DNA from: Coffea arabica
Lineage: Eukaryota > Streptophyta > Magnoliopsida > Gentianales > Rubiaceae
Assembly: GCF_036785885.1 (NCBI RefSeq)
Contig: NC_092312.1
Coordinates: 24,818,001-24,882,000, forward strand
DNA length: 64,000 nt
Direction of reading: 5' to 3'
In this document: positions 1 to 15,599 of the stretch, piece by piece
How positions within the stretch are numbered: the stretch's first letter is position 1
How the letters are laid out: each line of letters begins with the position of its first letter
Notes under the pieces: generated by a model
What the model saw: the letters and a program-made list of their open reading frames with translations, nothing else
What the model was told of the DNA's origin: nothing
Databases searched by the model: none
Position numbers and translations under genes: made by a program

Positions 1-268
1 TAAATGAACCACTAGGAGGAATAAAAATTTTATGAACTATATGTACAAGCATCACTTGCCAGAACCACTAGGAGTAATGAAAATTACACAGAAAGTGCCG
101 GAACTATAGCAAATTACACATTCGTGCCAGCCATATATGACATTTAGTGCTATTAAACAACCATCTCCAAAGAATTTTGAGAATTTCTGTTTACTACCAT
201 TTAATGAACCACTAGGAGGAATGAAAACTTTACGAACTATATGTACAAGCATCACTGGCCGGAACTTT
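1..268. repeat. Short direct repeat in the COQ5 intron
   Basis: A segment of about 65 bp at 1-66 (TGAACCACTAGGAGGAAT near its start, ATGTACAAGCATCACT near its end) recurs at 202-267 with a few changes. A shorter partial copy lies at 66-110. All three fall downstream of the last visible COQ5 exon, so they are intronic. The copies look like a local duplication; I recognise no transposon family. Confidence 0.7.
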
Positions 269-308
269 CTATGTGACAAAGTTCAACCATAATGTAGCAA
301 GAATGTAC

Positions 309-2441
<2,133 letters not shown>

Positions 2442-3625
2442 GACCGCCGTATCAAAATTCCCTGCCCAAATAAACATTCAGCTTGATTCTATAGAAAACA
2501 AAAGGTTTTATTTTGCCCTGTAACTCCAAAGATCATGCAGAATTTGTAATATAAATCTATTCTATAAGATAATTTCTCCAGAGACATGGAAAAAGTCACA
2601 TCGAGAATAACAAGCAATCTGTAAAGGAAAAAGAAACGCTCCATCTAACCCAACAACCTTTTTCTTTTCTTAGCTATCATTATCCAAGTCTCCAAGAACA
2701 TGACAAGTACTTGCTATAATCTTCCATTCTCAATAAATATACACCTAAAATGACCTAAATGAGATTATGAAGAAGAAGGGAGTCTTTGGCAGGGGATCAG
2801 TGCCCTCCGCTGAACCACAAAAGCTGCATCCATTCAGCAGCCATGAAAATCATGTATCTCTCTGTATAGGTCCGAATACCATAAATTACACACCTCTGTT
2901 GCACTTATCAGAGAACTTCTCTCTATATTCTCCTAAATAAGCACATACTGGCTATATCCTCAAATAACAAAAGACTAATATAGGACGGCACAAAACCAAT
3001 AAAGGAAGAACACTAAACCCCAGTATTCAACATGTAAATAACAATGTCCATTGCCATCACAAACAGCATAAGTTTCAGAGGATTTCTATCAAACGGTTAA
3101 CATACAAAATTTTACAACACCACAACAATACTTGCTGACAAGCTAAAAATACAGTTTTCATCATATTACTAAAAAAAAATCAAAATTGAATCTTTATCTC
3201 TGATATCTATTCAATTAAAATAATTTAATCCCATGATCGTGGAAAAAAAAAAGGAAAGAGCTTTCCCAATAATGTAACCACAACGCAAAGAATAGCAATT
3301 TCACACCGAACCCAGATGATATTCGAACGAAATTAATGCACAAGTCCATGGTCCTTTCAATTAAAGAATCTAGTGCCAACAAAAATAACGTGGCGGAAAG
3401 TTTACCTTTTAAAAAATTCCGAAATTTTCCCAGCCCAGTTCAGGGTTAAACAGATAGATTCTGATAAAGTTTTCTCTAGCAAGCTTAAATCACACAATTG
3501 GAGAAAGAAATGCAGAGACGGACAGCGAAAATCAGAGCCCGGTATACTCAACGGGCCATAAAGGCTCCAGTTCTTTCGGTCGTTTTTCTGTTCTTAGTAA
3601 CATAAACAGTGTATGTATGTATATA
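2442..3625. other. COQ5 upstream region
   Basis: No convincing coding sequence is seen on either strand. The stretch should hold the 5' UTR and promoter of the minus-strand COQ5 gene. I could not pick out a clear TATA box. It ends where the 1-kb inverted-repeat element begins. Confidence 0.5.
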
Positions 3626-4626
3626 GGATTAATATCACTTTACCCCTAAACTGTATCATTACTATCCATTTATCTCTTTACATTACCTTTTAATCACTTT
3701 ACCCATAGATAATTCAACTCAGCATATTTAAGAAATTTCAGGTAAAAATATCCTTTTATTATATAGCATTATTACATTATTATTATCACTCTATCCCTTT
3801 AAATTATATTAATACAATCTCTTTAATCTCTAACATTATTTTCTAGATATTTTATCTTATCGTTAATCTAATCGGTATGGTAAAAATTTTTTAAAAGTAT
3901 TTACCTTTTTTTTATATATAATTAAAAAAAGTTGGAATGGTTATTGTTCCTTTTATTTTCACTTTAAGAGATCCAAAAACATAAAAATAAAAGGATTTTT
4001 TCAAATTTCTTTTTGACACTTATTAATACTAGGAAAAGAAAAAGAGATAGGAGAAAAGGATATAGAAAATTAGATTTTACAAAGAAAGAAAATAAAGAAG
4101 AGTATAACATTATTGTATTATTTTAAAAGTTATCGGGATTAGAATTAGAATTGGGTGGTAAACAAAAAAATAAAATAATTTTAAAATAATAAAATTCTTT
4201 GTATTTTTTTAAAAAATAATTGAGCGCTCTTTCTCTCCCCCCTCTCTCTCCCCATCTTTCTATTTTTTTTCAATATTCATAAGATTGCGAAGAAAAAAGA
4301 GATTAATAATTTGACTTTTTTTCTTGATATTAAAAAGGAGAAAAATCACTCTAAATTTTTTATTGTTTTTATTATACAAAGAGTAGGCTACTTTCTTCTA
4401 AAGTTTTTTTACTTGTTAAATTGGTTTAATGATGGGATAAATTGCCAAAAAAATAACTCTAGAGTGTAAATTGATAATGACACTATAGTTTATGAGGTAA
4501 AGTGATAATAATGATAAGGGCTAAACATGTCTTTTCACTTTAATTAACAAACTCTGTTAAGTTTGACCGTTAATCTTAATGGTAAAATGACTAAAAGGTA
4601 ATGTTAAAGGGGAAATTAATAGTAAC

Positions 4627-7600
4627 TGTGAGGACTCGTAAAAACTATTATTTTTAAACCTAATTTATGGCTTAATAAATTATTTAATTGGATTTTTGCC
4701 ACGAGGAATATTTTCTAGTCTTATTAGACCTAAATACATGGTAATATAACTTCGTTATATTTTTAAAGTGACTCGTTTCAAAAATTAATTTCCTGGAGCG
4801 CGTTTAGTAAAAATAGTGAATAGTGCTTGGAGATTTTATCCGCGTAGGAGCACAATAAGCTTGGAATATTGGAGACTTGTACTATGGTCCTAAAATAGGT
4901 AATCTTATAAATAAATACTCAAGTGATAGTTAGTAGTACAATCGTTATACGAATTTCTCGGAGGTTTCGCGTTATAGCGTTAAAATTGACGGTACGCGTT
5001 TCACACGCGCGACTTTATTTGAGGGACTTTAGACCCTTATTTCGAGACAATTAAGAGTGAATAATATTTACATGAATATAAGTACATTAGAGGTTTAGTG
5101 CACTAGTGAACCAAACGCGCGAGAAAACGAGCCCTAACCGCGCCAAACGCACCCTAATGTGAGTTGACTAATGGGTGATTTGTGGCCACAAGTTAGTATC
5201 TTCTCTTGAAAGCTTAAAAATCTGATCACATTCTCTCTCCTCCTTCCCAAGAGTGCCGACCAGCCCTCTCTCCCTCTCTAACTCCATTGTTTCAAAATTT
5301 TACTTCACAAATCCTACTCAAACCACCACCAAAACATCTCCAAATTCAACCAAACTTGCACCACACTTAGCTTAACACTAGGAGATCATTTTGAGCTGCA
5401 AAAAGGGTGCTGGAAATCACGGTTTCTTGGAGCATTTCAAGGGCCAAAAATTCTGATCTAGTACATTAAGAAGGTATAACATGATCCATCACCTTAAACT
5501 TGATTTATAGTAGTAGATATGCATCTCTAAGTACTTGCATGTAAGTAGATGACTTGATATTGTTAGGAAATGTGAAAGTGGGCTCTATGAACTCCCACTC
5601 TTGGGTTGTTGCTGATTTGATGATTGATGGTGGATATATTGTTGGTTTAGTGGTTAAAATGATGGATTAATGGTGTGTAATTGATAGAAATTTCATTGGG
5701 TGCAAGAAGCAAAAGTTTCCAATTTTGCTCCTGCCTTGTTCGGCCATTTTAAGGCCAATTTTAAATGAACTAATGGCTTGAATCTGATGTTTATATGACG
5801 TATTAGATGTGTGAAAAATTTCATTGAAAAATATTGAGGTTTGGTTGGGCAAATGAATTTTTTTTGTGAAACTAGCAAATCTGGAAACTGTTCACGTATG
5901 GCTCTGACCAGCGGTGGTGTTTAGGCCATAACTCTGTCCTCGGATGTCGAAATCACGTGCCGTTGGTGGCGTTTGAAACTAGACATTCCAGGCTTTAATT
6001 TGAGATAAAATGCACATTCTGATTCTTTATGAGTGAGCCGAACCAAACGTTTTAAGATCGCTGTCCTGTTGCTCTGTTCAACTGGAATGAAGTGATAAGG
6101 CAGCAAATTGATGCCCGATTTTGAACTAGTTGGGTGCCAAATTTTGAAATGATTTCTTCTGTGATATTATAGCCCTATGAATTTATTTTCAACGACATAA
6201 ACCATGCCCCATTCTGAGTTAAATTGACTGAGTTGTGACCAAAACAAGAGGACTGCCCTGTTTTGGAAAAACCGTAATACTTGGACTGGTTTGGGACAAA
6301 ACCTGGGAGTGATCTTATTAATTGAAGTTCTTGATGCTAAACACTTACCAAAGGTATCATGGATGTATCTTAGACCTTTATTTCACAAATGAACCATGGT
6401 TGGATAGCTTTCTTGATTAAACGATTTGAATTGGGAAATGAAGTCAAAAGACAGGTTGCCTTAGAAATTTTCCTGAACTTTGGATGATTAATTAACTAAC
6501 TTTCCGAAGGTATTTTTCCCTGAGTTTTGATAGAGCGGTACCTTTCATAAAGGAGTAACATACTGCAAAATTTTATACCAATCCAAGTTCGTTTTGATAC
6601 TTAGCTAAGGTTCCAATTTTGGAAACTCAAATCTGGAAATTGTTCACCAGACTTGAATTTTCCTAACTTCGAGCTACCGTATTTCGGTGCTCGAAACTCC
6701 AATTCTCAATCCGTTTATTCTGACCTAAACCTTACTTACACCTCTAATTGAATTATGAATTTCAAGGGCTAGTTTGCAACGAGTGAATTCTGCCAAATTT
6801 CAAAAGTTAGCGAAAAAACCAACCTTAGCTCAATCCTGAACATTCTGGAACAGTGATTTCAAGCTCATTTTTTAGTACTTTCCACTTAGATTCATGGAAA
6901 AGTGTCTTCTAAGAACTTTTAACACTTTCCATAAGGTTTCCAATGGTATAAATTTTTCCAATTTTGGGCTTATATCGAGAGAGATACGAATTTTCAAAGA
7001 TTTATAATAAAACTGAAAATTTTCAATTTTCAAGGCAAAAGAGTTTTTCCAAAAACTCTTAATTCTCTTAGATTATTCAAACGTTTTGCCCTCGATTTTC
7101 ATGATAAAAACTCAATTAATATTGTACTTAATAAAACGCAAGTTGAACCTCGATCTACGAGTAATTGAGGTTCATTTTCGTGAAATATTCTTTAGATTGT
7201 ACTAGTGTACAATCTTCCTTGATAATTGGGATATTTGAGTGATTATCCACTATTAATTGCCAAGCGCACAAGGAGACCTTCAAGAGGATCTTACAGTGGA
7301 CACTTGAACTTCCAGAAAATAATTCTTATTGAATTGCTCGGTGAGTGTCAAGTGTGTGAATCCTTGATACCTGCTTGATTGTGGTAATTGTTGGAGATTT
7401 TAAAAATAAAGGCGGGTGTGTACTTTATCACACTCGTTCTAATTTCAAATGAATGAATGAAATGTATTGAATGAATGAATGAATGAAATGTATTGAATGA
7501 ATGAATGAAATGCAATGGTATGTTATGACTACATACGTCGTTGGAGTGAATCTCCTCGACTTTCAAATGAATGGGGGACGCCCAAACTCATAGGCCGACC

Positions 7601-8389
7601 TTGGACTCGAGCCGGCAATGGGCTTGGTCTGGAATCTGGGCGAGCCATGAGATATATAAGCTCGACCTAATGAGAGGTCTTGCTTGGCATACTCGTGGAG
7701 TATCGCCTTATAAATGACTTGTGGGTCCTGGAGGTGTACGGTGGACGGAGGGAAGTAAATGGTGATCTACGGAAATGGAAATACCGACCCGATTGACGGA
7801 GGGTCATCGCGGGAAGGTATACGAATGACATCGGCAGAGCGAGTGGAACTTAGCTCCTGAGAGTTACTATATCCTTGAATTGTTTCTGATTACTTTTCCT
7901 GCTCGAATGGTTGATTATTGAAATATTACGGTTTTGTTTAATAAATTTGGGATTGCTATTTGAACAATGTGCTTGCATGTGTGTTCTTGGCCTCACGAGC
8001 GTTTAGCTCACCCTATAGTTTTGTTTTCCTTAACAGGACCGAATCTCGGAGAAGTATGGAGAAATCCTTCGTTGTTCTTTTGTTTAGGATTTCTACTATA
8101 TTTTGGCTATGCCCTGGTTTGAGTTGTACTTTTGGAATTGAAATGTAAAAATTTGAGCCCTGATGTGTATTTAGAATTTAAGTCGTATTATGATTATCCG
8201 ATGTATTGGTTACATGTTAAGTGACTTGTTAAGTTTGAACGCTTCCGCATTATTTGTATTCATGTTGCTCTCTTCGAAATGTTTGGTTTGGTTTTAAGTT
8301 GAATGGAATTGCTTGAGTCTTGGCGAGAGCTGGGCAGGCGTCCCGCGGATACCCTTTGGTTCGCCTTAGGGAGATGTGGGGGCGTCACA
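4627..8389. mobile_element. Solo LTR, 3763 bp, probably Ty3/gypsy
   Basis: The element begins TGTGAGGACTCG and ends GGGGGCGTCACA, with the TG..CA type termini of LTRs. It is flanked by a perfect 5-bp target duplication, GTAAC, at 4622-4626 and 8390-8394. It contains no gag or pol, so it is a solo LTR left by recombination between two LTRs. The great length and the CTCACGAGCGTTTAGCTCACCC segment near its 3' end fit long-LTR plant gypsy groups such as Tekay; that lineage is inference. It sits inside the 1-kb TIR element. Confidence 0.9.
7450..7512. repeat. (GAAT)n microsatellite
   Basis: Three blocks of GAAT tetranucleotides are separated by AATGTATT. They lie inside the solo LTR. Confidence 0.85.
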
Positions 8390-8748
8390 GTAACACCAAA
8401 CGTTAAGGAGATAAAGTGATAATAAACCATATATATATATAATAAATAATAAAAAAAAGGGCAAGTCACGAGTCAAGAGTACGGCTGCTCATGGTCCAAG
8501 CTACTTGCGAGCAGTTACTCGAGTCAGAGATCGACTCAAAATCAATCAATACCGAACTCGAGTCGAACTTGAGCGGTTCGTGTGAATAAGTGAGTCAAGT
8601 TCGAGTTATTTGTTCTCAGGTTCAATCGCTCGTCAAGCCACTTGACTAAGCTCGTCTAAGATGTGAAATGACAATTATACCTCTGAACATTACAAAAATC
8701 ACCAAATACAATTATCTAATACTCATATTCCCAAATCCCAAATTTGAA

Positions 8749-10219
8749 GGGCTGCTTGGTTAAAGGATTTGGGAATCACAGAATGGAATAAATTCCTTAT
8801 TTGTTGCTTGGATTAAGCCTATTGGAATGCAATTTTTGGAATCATTTCTAAAAAATCGGACTTATCCCATTCCCGAGCAAATTGGGAGGTTTTAGACAAA
8901 ACCCTCAACTTATTCTCTCAGACAACATTTATGATGGACCTATCCTCTCTTTCTCTCCATTACACGCCGCACCTTCTGTTCTTCTTCTTCATCAGATTTC
9001 CTAATTCATCTTCTTCATCATATAGTCTTCATCTCTTATCCAAAATTTCTTGAAAAAAAAATCTAAAATAAATCTAAATGGGATAGAAATAGGCAAATAT
9101 CTTCAGCGATAAAGAGGCACTCAATCATAACAACTCTTGTTCTTCTCGAATTTGACCTACATCTTTTAACTGATTGTGGAAAATCCTTAGCCAACAAAGA
9201 AATGGACGATTTGAGTCGAGCCAAAATTTCTGATTTTACATTTTACCAAATTTTCCTGACTACAAAGTACCTTTAGAAAAGTGAACGCAATCCCTTTCAT
9301 TTATAAACTGCAGATAGTTTGAATTTACAGGTTGCCTGGGGTTAAATCATGTATGTATTGTTGAGGTCTCTGAGATTTTGACTGATGAGCCGTTCATGTT
9401 TTGGAAGAGGGAGGACTCCACAGGCCAACGAAATTGGTTAAATAGCGCATTAAATACAAAACCTGCCAGTTTTCCATAAAGAGCTGGTATGTTATGAGCA
9501 ATTTTTTTTTTTTTTAACTTTCACATATTTAATTTATGTTAAATACAAAACATACTAGTTTTCCTTTGGACGCTATTTAACCAATTTTTTTCTATAAAGA
9601 GCTGGTATGTTTCCCATAACGAGTTGATACAAAATATACTATAAAATCTGCCAGTTTTTCATAAAGAGTTGGTATGTTATGCGCTATTTAACTAATTTTT
9701 CATATTTAAACAAATTTATGAAAATTAAAATAATGTATTTGAAAGTTGAGTTTTTATTTGGAAGAACGCATTCCTTGGATGTGTTTTTCACCCTTTGGGA
9801 AGAAACTCAAAAATCGCCACCATTTGGGAAGTTAGTTTAAAAACTCCATCTTTTTGGGAATTTACTCCTTGTTAATACAGCTACTATATTTATTTTCTGG
9901 TATTAATTTTTTTTATGGTTTATGATTTTCTTATGTTTTATCAAAAAAGTTAATAATTATTGTAGTTACAATTATGGAAATGTTAATTTGTCGTATGTGT
10001 AATTCTTTTGTTTTATAAGAATTGTTATATCAAGGCTAAATTTAAAATTTAATTGCATTTAATTCCGAAACACTCATAAAACCAAGCATCAGGAATTGGA
10101 ATGATGCTAATTCCAATATGTGAACCAAGCTAGATATTGGAATGTAAAGTTTAATTCCAAAATCAGGGTTTATGATTCCATTTTCATTTCCGATTCCAAT
10201 ATGTGAAACAAACACCTCC
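8749..10219. mobile_element. TIR element nested in the hAT-like remnant
   Basis: The left end reads GGGCTGCTTGGTTAAAGG and the right end, reversed, GGAGGTGTTTGTTTCACA. Both continue into the same ATTGGAATC-rich subterminal sequence. TGAA is present on both sides and may be the target duplication. The style is that of PIF/Harbinger-type MITEs, but at about 1.47 kb it is long. The interior at 9420-9690 holds three copies of a TAAAGAGCTGGTATGTTATG motif, related to the arrays of the right half of the window. Confidence 0.45.
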
Positions 10220-12579
10220 TGAATTATTCGACCTCACATCAAGATCCAATCGAACAACCCAAACCCTAGGTCACAGTCAACACCACTCCACCACATCTGC
10301 CCTTATCCATCACCATTGATCTCACCAGTCACATTACCCATCCGCCACCGGTCCACCGCCATTCACCTCACCAGTCACCATCACCACCACATCCGTCACC
10401 AGTCTACCATCATTCATCTTACCAGCAACCAACCTTCAAGGCTTAAATCGAAGACCAAGAAGAGTTGCAACTAGCTAGCAATAGCAAAATAGTCGCAACA
10501 ACAGGTACGTGTTTTACTCCATTTGGGCCTTTTAACCTTACATCATTTCTTTTTACTTCTATGTCATCATTTTCTAGCTTGATTTTGCAGTTACTACATT
10601 TTGAACTTTATTTTGTCCTTTTTCTTTTCTGATATTTAGGGAAAGAAGAGGGCTTATATTCTTGTGGTTTTGGAGCTTGTTGACTACCTCACATCATCCT
10701 TAGGCGAAGTAAGTCTATCCTATATATTACCCCTTACCTATACATTATCTTATAACAATGTTTTTTTTTTTTAAGAAAAAAAGGTCAAGTAGCTCACTGG
10801 ATTTTAATTTTGCTTATGGAGATAAATAACCATAGCATGAATTTCTTAATTGGACAGAAAAGAAAGGGAAAAAAGAGAAAGTTAAATTTTTCTTCATTTG
10901 TTAGTTTTTAATAAGAAAGAAAAGAAGGGAAATGGAAGGATTTAAAAAGATGAATAGTAGGCAAAATTTTTCCTCCCAAAATGGAGAGAAATGGAGAGAA
11001 AGTTGGAGGAAGCTTATGAAAGTTTTTTAAAATACCTATTTTATCCTTAAAAATGTCTTGAACAAATATTTAATGACTTTCATATCTAAAATCATTCCTC
11101 TAATTCTCAAAATTCCCAAACAACATGACAATCCCTTCTCTTCTTTTCTCTCATAACTTAAGTTTTCCCTTCTTCTATTTTCTATCCTAAACTCCCAAAC
11201 TTAGCCTAAATTCCTGAAGGGGATTGAAGGTTCTTTTTACATGATTAGTTTAGGCATATGGTATGCATGTGTGAAATAACTTGGTGGCTCTTTTGGATTC
11301 TAAATTCCTGAACAAATCTTTCTGCAGGTTGATTTAAAATGTATATCTTCTTTTCGTGCCAATGACTGTTTAAATGTAATTTTTATTCTAATTCAGCTTA
11401 GGGGTTTTTAAAAGTTCTTTAGTCTAACGTGTTATTGTTTTGTTGGTTACCTTTCTCACTTGTTAGCAGTAGTTAGTGATAATACATGAAGAAATTTGTA
11501 GCCAGACTATAGTGTATTGCCATTTTGTTATGTTTGGAGTGGCTGATTATGATATTTAGTTTTGATGAACATGGAAATGAAAAAAGGAAAGATGCATTGA
11601 TGTTTGTGGATTTTGCACCATTTCAGCATAGGGAAATGGAAAGGAAAGATGCACTTTCTTTTAAGAGGTTGCTGGCATGAAATGATATGATTTTGATGTT
11701 ACCTTTCTCATTCATTATTATTAGATTGTGGCAGCATGAAAAAAACTGGAATCACCAAGGAAAGCTAGACTCTTTTGAATTGTCATATTTGTTTCTTTAG
11801 AGTCCAGACCAACAGTTTGGGTCATATGGCTATATCCAAGGTGTCATTTGCTGGGCTAGGTTCACTAAATTGTAGATAGATTTCAAGTATGAGTTGCTGG
11901 AAATGATCACAATATGGAATACTGGTAGGTGAGACTCTGAGAGTACACTTGCAAAGCAATAGATATAGCTGATTGATTGAAATTCTTCATATGTATTATG
12001 CAGAATATTTATACTTGGAAATTTGCATCTAGCATTTTTATTCCCCTATTTAGGTGATCAGCTTTAATTCTAATGTGTTGGAGATTGGTGTTGAAGAAAG
12101 GGGAAAAGGTAACTAAAAAGCAAAATTACTATACATAATATTTGAAATATGTCTTTCTCTTACTATTTCTTGACTTCCTTTTCTTAATTTTTTTGCTTTT
12201 TGCAGAAATGAAGACTGCACAAGAGGTTGCATTGCCTATTTCTTGACTTCATTATGCTTGAGATAATTTGCATTTAATTTTCCTTGTTATGATCTTACTT
12301 GTGGGGTCTTTAGCTGTTTTTTGGCTAGTTTTTTTATCCTTTTTTCTTGGCTAGTCTTTGGCTATTTTATGCTAGTTTTTTGGCTGCATATGTTGTGAAT
12401 TTTCACATTTTAGATACTCTGCAAGTTTGATCTCCACATGTTTTTGAAAGTTTTTTGGCTGGTTTTTTGACCCTTTTTCTTGGCTAGTGTTTGGCTGTTT
12501 TTTTGCCAGCTTACTTGCTAGATTTTTTTTGCTGTTTAATGTAGTTAATGTTGCACATTTTAGCTACTGTGCAGAGCTG

Positions 12580-13325
12580 AGGACTTGAGGCAGGACTGGA
12601 GTAGAGAAGTGGGGAACTCATGGTTAGTTCATAGGCTCATAGTTGTCTGCGACAACGCATTTCTCCTTTGAACTTTGTTTGTGTACTTGATTGATTGTGT
12701 GACAATGATTGAACATTTGAATTGCTGGATGCTTGGACTTTTATGTGTTCATGTATTTCTAATTTTATGATTGTATTAGTGGATAATTTGTAGGCCTAAA
12801 TTCAATCAGGAACATGTGAAAAACTATGATCAATTATAGCCTGAATTGTAGGCGGTTATTATACTCAAATTTGATTAGGAATAGATGGAGAAAATGCTGT
12901 TTTTATAGCTTGAATTTCCAAAAACTTGAGTTGATTTCGAGTTTCTAGATCGAGGACTTGCAATTGGACTTGAGGACTTAAGGCTTGACTGGAGAGGAGA
13001 AGGGGAGAACTCAAAGCTTGTTCATAGGCTCATAGTTGTCTGCAACAACGCATTTCCCCTTTGAACCTTGTTTGTGTATTTGATTAATTGTGTGACAATC
13101 ATTGAATAATTGAATTCTTGGACTTTTACGTGTTCATGTATTTCTAATTTTATAATGTATTAGTGGATAATTTCTAGGCCTAAATTCAATTAGAAACATG
13201 TGAAAATCTATGAACTTTGCCTGAATTGTAGGCTGTTATTATGCTTAAATTTAATTAGGAACAAATGGAGAAAATGTTGTTTTTATAGTTTGAATTTCTA
13301 GAAACTCATATTGACTTCGAGCTGC
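12580..13325. repeat. Two-copy tandem duplication, about 390 bp per unit
   Basis: The unit starting near 12580 repeats from about 12972. Shared landmarks are CATAGGCTCATAGTTGTCTG, GTGTGACAAT and the AATTGTAGGC block. The copies differ by scattered substitutions and small indels, so the duplication is old. It is non-coding. Confidence 0.65.
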
Positions 13326-13649
13326 TTGTGATCCAGAAATTGAGCTCAATTCAAACTACTCGTGAGCTAGAAATTGAGCTTCAGTTTGCGAGCCTTGTTA
13401 ACTCAATCTCGACCTTGCCTTTTCCTTGGTTGAGCATGAGCTCAAGTTCCAATTTCTTGACTCATCGAACTTGAGCCCATGTATAAATAAATCGAGTTAG
13501 GCTCGATAAGTTCAAAACTCGACTCGACGCGATTCATTTACAATCCTAGGTAATGAGAAGTTTATTAGATTAGTGTGTAGTTAATTGTACGAGGATAATA
13601 GCAACAACCCCTACTCATATTACTTAATACTTTTAGATAGAGTACTATT

Positions 13650-13800
13650 TAAAATAGAGTAAATCTTATATACACTATCACCGTTGAATTTATGACATGT
13701 GTGCAAAAGTTGAATTTTAAATTCAAATTTTACATAATTATCATTCATCCAACGCTGACAGTGTATATACTGTTAGTGTAGGAAAGATTAATCCTTTAAA
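13650..13800. mobile_element. Small MITE-like palindrome
   Basis: TATACACTATCACCGTTGAA at the left pairs imperfectly with CCAACGCTGACAGTGTATAT at the right, giving a hairpin of about 150 bp with an AT-rich loop. The superfamily and target duplication are not readable. Confidence 0.4.
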
Positions 13801-15590
13801 ATATTGCTTAAAATAATTATTGTACCATTTTTTGTAATGTGATATATGCGATACAAAAAAGATAATTAAAAAACGTATTTATGATGTAAGAAAAATAATA
13901 TTTATAAAAATTAGATAATTCTCGGATTCAAAATAGACACGACTTAAGTTATATTTTACTAGTGTATCAAGTACTGCAGCACTACCTCCAGGAGGCTTAA
14001 AAAATTTTTCGAGACCGTGGGTTGATGATTTGTGGATATTTATGTGAATAATTATTACGGGAAAAGAGGAATAACGAGTTAGATATTGCAAAATATAGAA
14101 AATCTGAAATACGCCAGTGGAGGTGATTAAAAGATGCAACTAGAATCAGGCGTGGACTTTGGAGGTTCTGGCTCAAGAAAGTATATGTCAAAGTTAAAAC
14201 TATTGGATCAAAAGGTATAAAAGAAGTCCAATTGAGTTGAATACTTTAATATATGAGTGTTTAAATTTGTTTTTTTCATCAAGTTTATATTAACAACTTT
14301 GATTATTCATTGGATCCCAGTAAAACTCAACTGCGTTAAGCTAAGCTTAAACGACTATACTATTTTGTATCCTCATAACTAATGAACAGTTAATTAATTA
14401 ATCAAGCAATCTAAATCATAGGATTATGGCAATTCAATTTGCCTTCTGTAAAGTTCAGTCGGATAATTTTTTTTGTTTCTTTAGCTTAATTACAACCATT
14501 TAAAACTACTTTGCTTAGATCAAGTTGATATATCCATCAAATAGAAAAAGAGAAGATTATGTGTTCGCAATGCAACGTGATTCTTTTGCCTATAAATTAA
14601 TTGAAGAGTGTTTTTCATAAATTTAATTAAAGAGTATTATCGGTCTAACACAAGTGCTCCTTCATCCCTTTTGGATTAAACACCTCTAACTAAACAACAA
14701 AATGAAATTCAAATAAGCAAGTATACTATTTTAACCACAAAGGACAAATTTCAGAAACAAACATTTTTTTTTAAAAAAAAATACACACACACACACACAC
14801 ACAAATACTTGCCAATTATGAATAAAACAAAGAATTATGTGCATGGTTAATGAACGCAAATGTCATATGCCTAGACTTATGCTTTGGATGAACACCTAGC
14901 GCAGTGGCAATATGGATTAAACTTTGGCATGCAAAATTCCACTCAACAAAAAAACAGACCAAAATGAACAAAGACTTGATCACAAAATAGATACGTAGTT
15001 ATGTATATCTAAAGTTGCAGCTTGATAAAGCCAGAAAGAAAAGGTTACCTGACTTTTACCAAATTGGATGCCTCAGTGTCTGGAGCGAGAAATAGATATT
15101 TTACGCTTTGAAAATGTCTGAGAGTGTAACTTTGGAATGCCTACAAAGTTGTACCCAACAATTCATGGAAAGATGATTTGTAATTGATGTGGACGACAGA
15201 GTCAGAATACGCATATATAGATGCGCATCGTAAGCAAGTAGTTTGAAATACCAATTACAGCCGTGAACAGAAACTAACAGTCACATATTGCTTTCTTTAC
15301 TACCAATATTGCAAATTTTTTCACTTTTTCAGTACTTCTTTTGTAGGAACTACCAATGATGAGAAAGGATTAAGAAGGCATAAAAGTCGCATAATTTAGA
15401 CTGTGACTTGTGAGAGTTTGTATTAGGCTCGATTTCTTTCAACAAATAAAAGAAGGCTTGTGTCACAAAAATTTAGGCTCGTCTTGTATATATAACTAAA
15501 TTTAGTCACTTCCTAGAAGTACTTATATACGCTGTTTAACCTTTTAATGTATATATAACTAAATTTAGTCACTTCCTACTTATTCAATGT
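13801..15590. other. Intergenic, non-coding
   Basis: No gene is supported here. The part at about 14185-14320, which includes GTCCAATTGAGTTGAATA, resembles the flank of the BAHD pseudogenes at 26330-26470, so it is probably a stray piece of that duplicated block. An (AC)n run lies at about 14783-14803. Confidence 0.5.
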
Positions 15591-15599
15591 CATGTTTCA

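Larger units (their letters stand above)
3626..8428 (-). mobile_element. 1-kb TIR element, copy 1, split by a solo LTR
   Basis: The left end carries TATCACTTTACCCCTAAACTG and the right end, near 8395-8428, is a near inverted match (AACGTTAAGGAGATAAAGTG). The same element lies in opposite orientation at 31443-32494. That copy shows the two halves of this one were once contiguous and about 1.04 kb long. Imperfect inverted repeats of about 90 bp carry the motif CACTTTACCCC twice. I see no transposase in it. The TIR length suggests a MULE-like non-autonomous element, but I cannot read a clear target duplication because the flanks are AT repeats. Confidence 0.7.
8480..13549. mobile_element. Long hAT-like remnant
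   Basis: Both ends carry dense GAGTCGA/GCTCGAG-type motifs in inverted orientation, typical of the subterminal regions of plant hAT elements. The ends read TACGGCTGC on the left and CAATCCTA on the right. The flanking octamers GTCAAGAG and GTAATGAG match at 6 of 8 positions, a possible decayed target duplication. I find no transposase reading frame across the 5 kb. A C- and A-rich stretch at 10200-10500 and the introns it implies could be the remains of non-coding exons. The exact ends are uncertain. Confidence 0.45.
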
